A stretch of DNA of 8,007 bases, from the NCBI GenBank assembly GCA_902497185.1, contig CABVEG010000070.1, forward strand, positions 1 to 8,007. The letters are read 5' to 3'. The DNA is from an uncultured Eubacteriales bacterium. Lineage in GTDB: Bacteria > Bacillota > Clostridia > Lachnospirales > CAG-274. Below the pieces are notes generated by a model. The model saw only the letters and a list, made by a program, of their open reading frames with translations. It ran no database searches and was not told the origin of the DNA. A program made the position numbers and the translations under genes. Shown in pieces: positions 1 through 6,009 of the stretch. Each line of letters opens with the position of its first letter. Position 1 is the first letter of the stretch.

Positions 1-39
1 AATACCCCATAATTAATAAATTTGTAATTAAAATAAATA

Positions 40-68
40 TGTACAAATATAAATTAATTTGATATAAT
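40..68 (+). promoter_or_regulatory. Sigma-A-type promoter with extended -10 for the small protein/radA unit
   Basis: A perfect TATAAT lies at 63-68, preceded by TG at 60-61, giving the extended -10 pattern TGnTATAAT. A weak -35 (TGTACA, 4 of 6 consensus positions) is at 40-45 with a 17-nt spacer. Transcription would start near 75, leaving a leader of about 68 nt before the start codon at 143. A short inverted repeat (AAATTC 75-80, GAATTT 85-90) would sit at the 5' end of the message. The assignment is by motif only. Confidence 0.72.
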
Positions 69-128
69 GATAATAAATTCAAGTGAATTTGTCAAATAAA
101 ATAAAAAAATATATATATAATTATATTC

Positions 129-134
129 AGGAGG
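129..134 (+). promoter_or_regulatory. Ribosome binding site that fixes the start of the first gene at 143
   Basis: AGGAGG is followed by 8 nt and then ATG at 143. In-frame upstream ATGs exist at 83 and 137. The one at 83 lies in the leader hairpin with no Shine-Dalgarno sequence, and the one at 137 is only 2 nt from the site, so 143 is the credible start. Confidence 0.85.
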
Positions 135-142
135 AAATGAAT

Positions 143-553
143 ATGGCAGTTATTAATGAAATTATCTGTACTGAGGCTGATGGTTCTTTAAGCTTTGGCA
201 ATTACGAGGTTGCACAAAAGCAAAAGGTTGAAGGCTTTAAGGTAGGTAATGATGAATATAAAGTAAGAACTCACAAGGATGTAACACGTCTTTCAAAAAA
301 CGGAAAACTTGTTCTTGAAACCGTTCCCGGGGCAACAGTACATAGCCTTAAGGTCGGAGAAAGAGTTACAACATTCGATGTGGAGGGTAATGGCAGCACT
401 ATGATCACTCTTGAGCTTGAGGGTGACAGCTCTTATTCTATTTATGTTGACGATGTAAATCTTGACAAGGTCAACACTAATATGACAGGTAAAATCAGCT
501 TTAGCATCGAGCTTGACTCAAATGATAAGGCTGTAAGAATTGAGAAGCACTAA
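143..553 (+). CDS. Conserved small protein of the Clostridia 'endosialidase' naming family
   Basis: A 136-residue soluble protein starting MAVINEIICTEADGSLSFGNYE. I recognise this N-terminus from a small-protein family widespread in Clostridia and often labelled 'endosialidase catalytic beta chain'. That name looks inherited: the chain is far too short for a phage endosialidase and I see no catalytic signature, so the true function is unknown. The sequence alternates hydrophobic and charged residues with many Gly/Val/Thr, consistent with an all-beta fold: strands around residues 14-60 and a second set around 75-125 (DVEGNGSTMITLELEGD, SYSIYVDDV). There is no signal peptide, membrane segment or cysteine cluster. 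The start at 143 is chosen from AGGAGG at 129-134. It has its own promoter and is followed 6 nt later by radA, so the two are probably cotranscribed. The family assignment is from memory; a role linked to RadA is only a possibility. Confidence 0.75.
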   Translation: MAVINEIICTEADGSLSFGNYEVAQKQKVEGFKVGNDEYKVRTHKDVTRLSKNGKLVLETVPGATVHSLKVGERVTTFDVEGNGSTMITLELEGDSSYSIYVDDVNLDKVNTNMTGKISFSIELDSNDKAVRIEKH

Positions 554-559
554 TTTGCC

Positions 560-1918
560 ATGGCTAAGGCTAAGACTAAATTTGTATGTCAAAACTGCGG
601 ATATGAAACAGTAAAGTGGCTTGGAAAGTGTCCTGACTGCGGACTTTTTAATACCCTTGAAGAGGAAATTGTTAAGACTCCCTCAAAAGTAAGAGGCATA
701 GGTATTCAATCCTCATCAAAGCCACAGCTTTTAAGAGATATTAAGCCTATTAACGAAACCAGAGCAACAACAGGTATGACAGAGCTTGACAGAGTTTTAG
801 GCGGCGGTCTTGTTGAAGGCTCTCTTACTCTTATAGGCGGCGATCCGGGTATTGGTAAGTCTACTTTACTCTTACAGATTTGCAGTGAGCTTGGCAGACA
901 GGGAAAGAAAATTCTTTATGTTTCAGGTGAGGAGTCGCCTCATCAGATTAAGCTGAGAGCCGACAGACTTAATATAAATTCTGATAATATTAAACTTCTT
1001 TCAGAAACAAACATTGCAGTTATTGACAATATTATTTTAAATGAAAATCCCGACTTTGTTATTATTGACTCTATTCAGACAATGTATACGGAGGAGGCTG
1101 CCTCTGCTCCCGGCTCCGTTACACAGGTAAGGGAAACTACTGCAAAACTTATGCATATAAGCAAGGGCAGAGGTATTTCCGTTATGATAGTAGGTCACGT
1201 TACAAAGGACGGCAATATTGCAGGTCCCAGAGTTCTTGAGCATATGGTTGATACTGTTCTCTATTTTGAGGGGGATAAAACTGCTGCCTATAGAATACTT
1301 AGGGCTGTAAAAAACAGATTTGGCGGAACTAATGAAATAGGTGTCTTTGAAATGGGTGGTGAGGGCTTAAAGGAAATACTTAATCCTTCTGCCTATATGC
1401 TTCAGGACAGACCTGTTGATGTTTCGGGAACGGTTATAACCTGTAGTATTGAAGGTACAAGACCTTTGCTTATTGAGGTACAGTCCCTCGTAAGCTACAC
1501 TACCTTTAATATGCCAAGACGTTTGTCAACAGGTATAGACTTTAACCGAATTGTAATAATTATAGCAGTACTTGAAAAAAGGGCAGGACTTCAGCTTTCA
1601 AGTTATGACAGCTATATAAACGTTACGGGAGGCATAAGAGTTATAGAGCCTGCCGTTGATGCAGCTGTTGCCGTTGCCGTTGCTTCAAGCTACAGAAATG
1701 TTCCCGTTGACCCCGATACTCTTGTGTTTGGAGAAATAGGTCTTACAGGAGAGCTCAGAGCAGTTACAGAGGCTAAAAAAAGAGTTCTTGAGGCACAAAA
1801 AATGGGCTTTAAAACCTGCATTGTACCAAAGGCTAATTACAAGGAAGCGTCAAGTGTTGAGGGTATTAAGGTGCTTTGTGCTCAAAGCGTTGAAGAGCTT
1901 TTGGAAAAAGCTTTATAA
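560..1918 (+). CDS. radA: DNA repair/recombination ATPase RadA (Sms)
   Basis: RadA is a RecA-like hexameric DNA motor that helps branch migration and processing of recombination intermediates in the cytoplasm. The 452-residue product is full length for the family. Domains in order: a four-cysteine zinc finger (C10, C13, C24, C27), a RecA-type ATPase core with Walker A GDPGIGKST at residues 94-102 (K100), a Walker-B-like strand FVIIDSIQT, the RadA-specific KNRFG motif at 251-255, and a C-terminal Lon-related scaffold domain ending near 450. The start MAKAKTKFVCQNCGYE matches the usual RadA N-terminus, so ATG 560 is right although no good Shine-Dalgarno precedes it; only a weak GAGAAG is near 542-547. 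With a 6-nt gap after the preceding stop, translation is probably coupled to the small gene upstream. Many Bacillota carry radA between clpC and disA; here no disA follows. Confidence 0.97.
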   Translation: MAKAKTKFVCQNCGYETVKWLGKCPDCGLFNTLEEEIVKTPSKVRGIGIQSSSKPQLLRDIKPINETRATTGMTELDRVLGGGLVEGSLTLIGGDPGIGKSTLLLQICSELGRQGKKILYVSGEESPHQIKLRADRLNINSDNIKLLSETNIAVIDNIILNENPDFVIIDSIQTMYTEEAASAPGSVTQVRETTAKLMHISKGRGISVMIVGHVTKDGNIAGPRVLEHMVDTVLYFEGDKTAAYRILRAVKNRFGGTNEIGVFEMGGEGLKEILNPSAYMLQDRPVDVSGTVITCSIEGTRPLLIEVQSLVSYTTFNMPRRLSTGIDFNRIVIIIAVLEKRAGLQLSSYDSYINVTGGIRVIEPAVDAAVAVAVASSYRNVPVDPDTLVFGEIGLTGELRAVTEAKKRVLEAQKMGFKTCIVPKANYKEASSVEGIKVLCAQSVEELLEKAL

Positions 1919-1936
1919 ATTGTGTAAATAAACTAC

Positions 1937-1965
1937 TGGACATATTTTATGTTTTGTAGTAAAAT
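1937..1965 (+). promoter_or_regulatory. Promoter of the SEC-C/ywlC/rpiB/upp/tagO operon
   Basis: The -35 TGGACA (1937-1942) and the -10 TAAAAT (1960-1965) each differ from the sigma-A consensus at one position and are separated by exactly 17 nt. They lie in the 88-nt gap after radA, and the predicted start near 1972 leaves a leader of about 35 nt containing GGAGG at 1992-1996. I see no clear intrinsic terminator after radA, so some readthrough from radA is possible. Confidence 0.78.
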
Positions 1966-2006
1966 GATATATGTTTAAAATTGATTGATTTGGAGGAATT
2001 TTTAAA

Positions 2007-2507
2007 ATGACTTTATACGAACAGTGGCTTTCATCTGCTTATTACAGAGATGGCAGAAACAATGACACTCTTTGGAATGATTATATCCCACGTGAACAGA
2101 AGATTTATGAGGATATTATAGAAAATAAAAAGACTGAAATTAAGGGCACAATTAAGGAAATTGCTGAAACTTACAGTGTTCCCGCACCTTATGTTGTAGG
2201 CTTTATTGACGGTCTTAATGAAACTCAGGAGCCTCAGTTTGAGCTTGAAAAGCTTGAGGAAGATACAGAGGTAACTGTTAAGATTGACTTTGTTAAACTT
2301 TATAAGAAGATGGTTGAATACAAGGCTGACCATTTATACTCACTGCCTCAGTGGAAAAACGTATTTTCTGATGAAGAGCTTGCAAAGCTTTATAAGGAAC
2401 AGAAGAAGTCCACTACCATTGTTAATGCAGGTCCTAAGATCGGCAGAAACGACCCTTGTCCATGTGGTAGTGGCAAGAAGTATAAAAAATGTTGTGGTGC
2501 AAATTAA
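2007..2507 (+). CDS. SEC-C metal-binding motif protein of unknown function
   Basis: A 166-residue soluble protein. The last 20 residues form a clear SEC-C motif (NDPCPCGSGKKYKKCCG, residues 148-164) with C151, C153, C162 and C163 in the CxCx8CC pattern that binds zinc in SecA C-termini and in YecA-like proteins. Residues 1-140 are charged and mostly helical in appearance (LYEQWLSSAYY, YEDIIENKKTEIKGTIKEIAE, DFVKLYKKMVEY), with no membrane segment or signal peptide. This N-terminal part is not one I can assign to a characterised function; only the zinc motif is certain. GGAGG at 1992-1996 with 10-nt spacing supports ATG 2007. It is the first gene of a five-gene operon, and its TAA stop directly abuts the TTG start of ywlC, implying translational coupling. 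SEC-C motifs often mediate contacts with SecB or the ribosome; applying that here is inference. Confidence 0.88.
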   Translation: MTLYEQWLSSAYYRDGRNNDTLWNDYIPREQKIYEDIIENKKTEIKGTIKEIAETYSVPAPYVVGFIDGLNETQEPQFELEKLEEDTEVTVKIDFVKLYKKMVEYKADHLYSLPQWKNVFSDEELAKLYKEQKKSTTIVNAGPKIGRNDPCPCGSGKKYKKCCGAN

Positions 2508-3557
2508 TTGGAAACTCAAATTTTTAAGATTGATTCAGATAACATTGATAATACTGTAATTAACAAGGCCGCTGATGTTATAAAGTCAGGCGGTCTTGTG
2601 GCATTTCCTACGGAAACCGTATACGGCTTGGGTGGTGACGGACTTAACCCCTCTGCATCCGTAAAAATTTATGCTGCAAAGGGCAGACCGTCAGACAATC
2701 CTCTTATACTCCATATTTCGGATTTAAGTCAGCTTTCACCCTTAGTCACGGAAATTCCTGAAAATGCCAAAAAACTTGCAAAGGAGTTTTGGCCGGGACC
2801 TCTCACTATGATATTTAAAAAAAGTGATGCCGTGCCAAAGGAAACAAGCGGCGGTCTAAATACTGTTGCCATACGTTTTCCCGAAAATAAAATAGCACAG
2901 GCTCTTATTAGTGCCAGCGCTACACCTATTGCGGCGCCAAGTGCCAATACATCAGGCAGACCCAGTCCTACAAGGGCATCTCACGTAGAATTTGATTTAA
3001 AGGGTAAAATTGATATGATTATTGACGGCGGTGCCTGTGAGTTTGGGCTTGAATCCACTATAGTTGATGTGTCAGGTAATATTCCCTGCCTTCTTCGACC
3101 GGGTTCAATCACTCTTGAAATGTTAAGAGAGGTTTTAGACCGTGTGGATGTGGATAAAGCAGTTTTAACAAAGCTTGATGCAGGAGAGCTGCCAAAGGCT
3201 CCCGGTATGAAGTATACTCACTATTCGCCAAGTGCTGACGTTGTTATAGTAAGAGGTGACAGGGAAAAAATGGTTCATAAAATAAATGAGCTTATTTCTC
3301 AGGTTGATACTTCACTTAAAATCGGTGTTATTGCAACAGAGGAAAACAAGGACAGATACAAAAATTGTGAAGTCCTTGTTATAGGCAGCATTAATAAACC
3401 TCAAACTATTGCTGCTAACCTTTTTAAAATGCTTAGAAAATGTGATTATCACAATATTGATAAGGTGTTTGCCGAGGGACTTTGCGAAGATGAGCTTGGA
3501 CTTGCCATAATGAACAGGTTGAAGAAAGCGGCAGGATATTGTATAATAGAAGTATAG
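2508..3557 (+). CDS. ywlC: L-threonylcarbamoyladenylate synthase, long Sua5/YwlC form
   Basis: The enzyme makes threonylcarbamoyl-AMP from threonine, bicarbonate and ATP, the first step in forming t6A at position 37 of ANN-decoding tRNAs. The 349-residue length identifies the two-domain Sua5 type rather than the short TsaC. The YrdC-like domain spans about residues 10-200 with the hallmark GGLVAFPTETVYGLG (28-42), KGRP at 58-61 and SAN at 145-147, both part of the nucleotide/threonine pocket. The linker PGMKYTHYSP (232-241) leads to the C-terminal Sua5 domain, ending near 349. Translation starts at TTG 2508, immediately after the TAA of the SEC-C gene. The residues that follow (ETQIFKID) fit the usual METK-I start of this family and no better start is nearby. 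Only a partial Shine-Dalgarno, GGTG at 2496-2499, is present, so coupling to the upstream gene is likely. Synonyms are sua5 and tsaC2. Confidence 0.95.
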   Translation: METQIFKIDSDNIDNTVINKAADVIKSGGLVAFPTETVYGLGGDGLNPSASVKIYAAKGRPSDNPLILHISDLSQLSPLVTEIPENAKKLAKEFWPGPLTMIFKKSDAVPKETSGGLNTVAIRFPENKIAQALISASATPIAAPSANTSGRPSPTRASHVEFDLKGKIDMIIDGGACEFGLESTIVDVSGNIPCLLRPGSITLEMLREVLDRVDVDKAVLTKLDAGELPKAPGMKYTHYSPSADVVIVRGDREKMVHKINELISQVDTSLKIGVIATEENKDRYKNCEVLVIGSINKPQTIAANLFKMLRKCDYHNIDKVFAEGLCEDELGLAIMNRLKKAAGYCIIEV

Positions 3558-3564
3558 TTAAGAA

Positions 3565-3570
3565 AAGGAG
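3565..3570 (+). promoter_or_regulatory. Ribosome binding site that favours rpiB start at 3580
   Basis: AAGGAG lies 9 nt before the ATG at 3580 but only 3 nt before the in-frame ATG at 3574. Normal Shine-Dalgarno spacing, and the fact that RpiB proteins begin right before the xIALGCDHGG motif, favour 3580. Confidence 0.7.
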
Positions 3571-3579
3571 AAAATGCAA

Positions 3580-4008
3580 ATGATAGCTTTAGGCTGTGAC
3601 CACGGTGGTCTTGAACTTAAGAAGGTAGTTATGGGTTATCTTGACAGTCAGAATATTGAATACAAAGACTTTGGTACTTACACAAATGAGTCCTGCGACT
3701 ACCCAATATACGGCAAGGCAGTTGCCAATGCAGTAGCAAAGGGCGAGTGCGACAAGGGTATTATTATATGTGGCACAGGTATTGGTATTTCAATAACAGC
3801 CAACAAGGTTAAGGGTATCAGAGCTGCCCTTTGTCATGATGTATTCTCTGCTAAGGCAACAAGAGAGCACAATGATGCCAATATTCTTGCAATGGGTGCA
3901 AGAGTTATCGGACCGGGTCTTGCTCTTGAAATTGTTAAGGCATTTTTGGAAACCGAATTTTCAAAAGATGAAAGACATATCAGAAGAATTAAAATGATTG
4001 AGGACTAA
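3580..4008 (+). CDS. rpiB: Ribose-5-phosphate isomerase B
   Basis: RpiB interconverts ribulose-5-phosphate and ribose-5-phosphate in the non-oxidative pentose phosphate pathway, supplying ribose for PRPP and nucleotides. The product has 142 residues, the usual RpiB size. Numbered from the 3580 start, it begins MIALGCDHGG with the substrate-binding D7 and H8, carries the catalytic CGTGIG stretch with C64 and T66, and has the conserved REHNDAN segment with H97. This fits the RpiB/LacAB fold and the isomerase branch. An alternative start two codons upstream (3574, adding M-Q) is too close to the Shine-Dalgarno. The gene follows ywlC by about 22 nt and its stop precedes the strong Shine-Dalgarno of upp. 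LacA/LacB or allose-specific isomerases are related, but the housekeeping neighbourhood argues for RpiB. Confidence 0.94.
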   Translation: MIALGCDHGGLELKKVVMGYLDSQNIEYKDFGTYTNESCDYPIYGKAVANAVAKGECDKGIIICGTGIGISITANKVKGIRAALCHDVFSAKATREHNDANILAMGARVIGPGLALEIVKAFLETEFSKDERHIRRIKMIED

Positions 4009-4023
4009 AAAGGAGGTAATTTT

Positions 4024-4647
4024 ATGAGTAATTTATGTATCGTTGAGCATCCGTTGGTACAAAGCAAGCTTGCACACCTTAGAAACAAGGACACAAATAA
4101 CAAGGAATTTAGGGAGCTTGTCAGCGAAATTTCTGCCCTTTTGTTTTATGAGGCAACTAAGGATATGGGTGTTAAGGATATTTCAGTAACAACGCCAAGA
4201 GGTGAGGCAAACTGCAAAATCCTTGACAAGGAAATCGGTATTGTACCTATTTTAAGAGGCGGTCTTGGTATGGTTGAGGGTATTGTGGATTTAATGCCTA
4301 ATGCTAAAATTGGACATATCGGTCTTTACAGAGATCCCAATACATTTATGCCTATTGAATATTACTGTAAACTTCCTGAAGGCGAGGATATTGAAATGTT
4401 TGTTCTTGAGCCTATGATGGCTACAGGAGGCACTTCTTCTGCTGCAATACAGTTCCTCAAGGAAAGAAATGTTAAAAATATAAAGTATATTTGTCTTATT
4501 TGTACTCCTGACGGTGTTCAAAAACTTCAGGAGGATCACCCTGACGTAGATGTATATGCTGCGGCTATTGACAGAGCAATAAGTGAGGACGGTTACATTG
4601 TTCCCGGTTTAGGTGATGCCGGTGACAGAATGTTTGGTACTAAATAG
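4024..4647 (+). CDS. upp: Uracil phosphoribosyltransferase
   Basis: Upp salvages uracil: uracil + PRPP gives UMP + diphosphate, in the cytoplasm. The 207-residue length is typical. Seen in the sequence: the N-terminal EHPLVQSKLAHLRNKDT, the GIVPILRGGLGMVEG segment, GHIGLYRDPNT, the PRPP-binding loop LEPMMATGGT at 128-137, and the uracil-binding C-terminus GYIVPGLGDAGDRMFGTK. The start at 4024 is set by AAGGAGGT at 4010-4017, the best ribosome site in the window. It lies 15 nt after rpiB and 11 nt before tagO, inside the same operon. Oddities: the PRPP loop has Glu129 where most Upp proteins have Asp (usually DPMLATGG), and ILRGG replaces the common ILRAG. Both are conservative and I expect an active enzyme. 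Confidence 0.96.
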   Translation: MSNLCIVEHPLVQSKLAHLRNKDTNNKEFRELVSEISALLFYEATKDMGVKDISVTTPRGEANCKILDKEIGIVPILRGGLGMVEGIVDLMPNAKIGHIGLYRDPNTFMPIEYYCKLPEGEDIEMFVLEPMMATGGTSSAAIQFLKERNVKNIKYICLICTPDGVQKLQEDHPDVDVYAAAIDRAISEDGYIVPGLGDAGDRMFGTK

Positions 4648-4658
4648 GGGAGATTATT

Positions 4659-5705
4659 ATGTCGGAGACCTGGCTTTTGTGTATGACAGCCTTTGCTGTT
4701 GCCTTTGCAATTACACTTTTTACAACACCTATTGCTAAAAGCCTTGCTTATCGTTTTAAGGCTGTGGATTTTCCACGTTCAAGAGGTATGAATAATGAGC
4801 CTGTGCCACGTATGGGCGGACTTGCTATTGTTCTTGGCTTTATGGGTTCTATAATATTTCTGTCCTTTTTTATAGAGGATTTTCACACAAAAAAGTTTTT
4901 TGGCTTTATAGTTGGTGCAGTTATTATTGTAATTGTGGGTATGTTTGATGATATATATGAATTAAGCGCTAAGTTTAAGCTTTTAATACAAATTTTGGTT
5001 GCCATTATTGTTGTTTCAACAGGTACTAAGCTGGACTTTATTATGTGGCCTATGTGGCAGTATTTAAAGCCCTTTTCAAATATTATTACAGTATTTTGGA
5101 TTGTGGGACTTATTAATGCCGTAAATCTTATTGACGGTCTGGATGGACTTGCAGCAGGTGTGACAACTATTGCAAGTATTTGTCTTACCATACTTTGTGC
5201 ACTTTCAGGCAACACCTTAGCTGTTGTTATATGTGCTACTCTTGCCGGTTCAACTCTCGGTTTTTTGCCGAGAAATTTTGCACCTGCCGAGGTTTATATG
5301 GGTGACACAGGCTCCACATTTTTAGGTTATGTTCTTGCTGTTACTTCCTGTATTGGTGTGTTTAAGACATATGCCATTTTAGCATTGCTCCTGTCTGTGC
5401 TTGCCATGGCTTTGCCTATTATTGACACATCCTTTGCAATGATAAGACGTGCAATTAACCACAAGCCAATTATGGCTCCTGACAGAGGTCATCTTCACCA
5501 CAGACTTGTAGATGCAGGTCTTAGCTCAAAGCAGGCAGTTGTTGTGCTTTACGGTCTTAGCTCCATAAGCTGTCTTATTGCAGTTGTTATAGCTATAGGT
5601 GATTACAGAATTACACTTGCACTTTTAATGATACTGCTTGTTATAATACTTATGCTTGCTGTTTACGGCAAGAGAACCGATAGAAATAAAAATAATAATA
5701 ATTAA
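4659..5705 (+). CDS. tagO: TagO/WecA-family undecaprenyl-phosphate GlcNAc-1-phosphate transferase
   Basis: A polytopic membrane enzyme of the MraY/WecA family (348 residues, about ten to eleven hydrophobic helices) that transfers a sugar-1-phosphate, most likely GlcNAc-1-P, from UDP-sugar to undecaprenyl phosphate on the inner face of the membrane. This starts teichoic acid or other surface polymer synthesis. Motifs: the Mg-binding FDD at 96-98, NAVNLIDGLDGLAAG from N153 with D159 and D162, MGDTGS at 214-219, and the loop PDRGHLHHRL at 274-283. That last His-rich loop is the WecA/TagO type, which argues against MraY itself. GGGGAG just upstream with 6-nt spacing supports ATG 4659. The C-terminus is a short hydrophilic KRTDRNKNNNN tail on an AAT-rich end. 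It is the last gene of the five-gene operon, and the stop overlaps the first copy of a terminator-like hairpin. Confidence 0.92.
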   Translation: MSETWLLCMTAFAVAFAITLFTTPIAKSLAYRFKAVDFPRSRGMNNEPVPRMGGLAIVLGFMGSIIFLSFFIEDFHTKKFFGFIVGAVIIVIVGMFDDIYELSAKFKLLIQILVAIIVVSTGTKLDFIMWPMWQYLKPFSNIITVFWIVGLINAVNLIDGLDGLAAGVTTIASICLTILCALSGNTLAVVICATLAGSTLGFLPRNFAPAEVYMGDTGSTFLGYVLAVTSCIGVFKTYAILALLLSVLAMALPIIDTSFAMIRRAINHKPIMAPDRGHLHHRLVDAGLSSKQAVVVLYGLSSISCLIAVVIAIGDYRITLALLMILLVIILMLAVYGKRTDRNKNNNN

Positions 5706-5723
5706 AGGGCAATTATGCCCTTT
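5704..5723 (+). terminator. Terminator-like hairpin, left copy with lost U-tract
   Basis: AAAGGGC (5704-5710) and GCCCTTT (5717-5723) form a 7-bp stem with a 6-nt loop starting at the tagO stop codon. The stem is followed by CTGCG rather than more T residues, leaving just three Ts. The whole 20 bp is repeated exactly at 6010-6029, where the T run is intact. It is therefore probably a weakened terminator whose U-tract was separated by the sequence that follows. Confidence 0.6.
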
Positions 5724-5725
5724 CT

Positions 5726-5748
5726 GCGTGTCGATAAAGTCGACACGC
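5726..5748. repeat. Hairpin 1 of cassette: 9-bp perfect stem, 5-nt loop
   Basis: GCGTGTCGA (5726-5734) is perfectly complementary to TCGACACGC (5740-5748), with loop TAAAG. No T run follows, so it is not an intrinsic terminator. Confidence 0.9.
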
Positions 5749-5749
5749 T

Positions 5750-5838
5750 TGCAAGAAATGCTCGTCAGCACTTTCAGCTAAAGCTGAAAGCCAGCCTGCG
5801 GCTGTCAGATAAATCTTTCTGTGCAAGCATTTCTTGCA
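5750..5838. repeat. Long-range 13-bp inverted repeat enclosing inner hairpins
   Basis: TGCAAGAAATGCT (5750-5762) is perfectly complementary to AGCATTTCTTGCA (5826-5838). Between the arms are CTTTCAGC/GCTGAAAG (5771-5778/5783-5790, loop TAAA), CAGCC/GGCTG (5792-5796/5800-5804, loop TGC) and a small AGAT/ATCT (5807-5810/5813-5816). Together they would fold as a closed multi-branch junction in RNA or single-stranded DNA. Confidence 0.85.
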
Positions 5839-5847
5839 GTTCGCTAA

Positions 5848-5912
5848 GGTAGGAACTACCAAGTTTTCCGCAATTTTGACGTTAAGAACGTCAAAATCAC
5901 AGAAAAGTTCCT
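5848..5912. repeat. Second folded domain: outer 7-bp arms around an 11-bp hairpin
   Basis: ATTTTGACGTT (5873-5883) pairs perfectly with AACGTCAAAAT (5887-5897) around a 3-nt AAG loop. TTTTC (5864-5868) can pair with GAAAA (5902-5906), and AGGAACT (5851-5857) with AGTTCCT (5906-5912); position 5906 is shared between the two. A competing local hairpin GGTAG/CTACC lies at 5848-5852/5856-5860. Confidence 0.8.
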
Positions 5913-5918
5913 GTCCTC

Positions 5919-5937
5919 GGTCGGGCAAAGCTCGACC
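5919..5937. repeat. 8-bp hairpin with AAA loop in cassette
   Basis: GGTCGGGC (5919-5926) pairs with GCTCGACC (5930-5937), with one G-U wobble (5924 with 5932) and the loop AAA. Confidence 0.8.
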
Positions 5938-5951
5938 TGCGGATTAAAGTC

Positions 5952-5980
5952 TGCGACGCTTTTTTAATTACGGTGTCGCA
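5952..5980. repeat. Right-end stem of cassette with T-rich loop
   Basis: TGCGACGC (5952-5959) pairs with GGTGTCGCA read from 5980 back to 5973, with one G-U wobble, around a 13-nt loop containing six Ts. GTGTCG at 5973-5978 is identical to GTGTCG at 5728-5733 in the left-end hairpin, so the two ends of the cassette could also pair with each other. Confidence 0.7.
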
Positions 5981-6009
5981 ACGAAAAAAATTTAGTTTTT
6001 GACAGTCTG

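Larger units (their letters stand above)
5724..6009. mobile_element. Stem-loop-rich cassette, possibly a non-autonomous inserted element or structured RNA
   Basis: A 286-nt gene-free segment bounded by the 20-bp direct repeats. By hand count it is about 45% G+C, clearly richer than the AT-rich gap at 6826-7125. It is packed with at least seven perfect or near-perfect hairpins, several with loops of the TAAA/AAG/AAA kind. The motif CTGCG recurs at 5724, 5796, 5937 and 5951, and CCTGCGG occurs twice (5795-5801, 5936-5942). There are no convincing terminal inverted repeats: the two ends match at only about 7 of 11 positions. No transposase is encoded. Reading frames crossing it on either strand look like by-products of the palindromes. 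I do not recognise it as a named element or RNA family. Confidence 0.45.

Noticed and set aside
2284..2559. A 91-codon plus-strand frame overlapping the SEC-C and ywlC genes
   Set aside because: It lies out of frame inside two clear genes, lacks a ribosome site, and its sequence resembles no protein family.
4883..5215. A 110-codon minus-strand frame inside tagO
   Set aside because: It is an antisense shadow of a membrane-protein gene with intact family motifs; no independent signals.
5713..5928. A 71-codon open frame on the minus strand through the cassette
   Set aside because: No ribosome site, no recognisable domain, and it runs through consecutive perfect palindromes, which generate such frames without coding selection.
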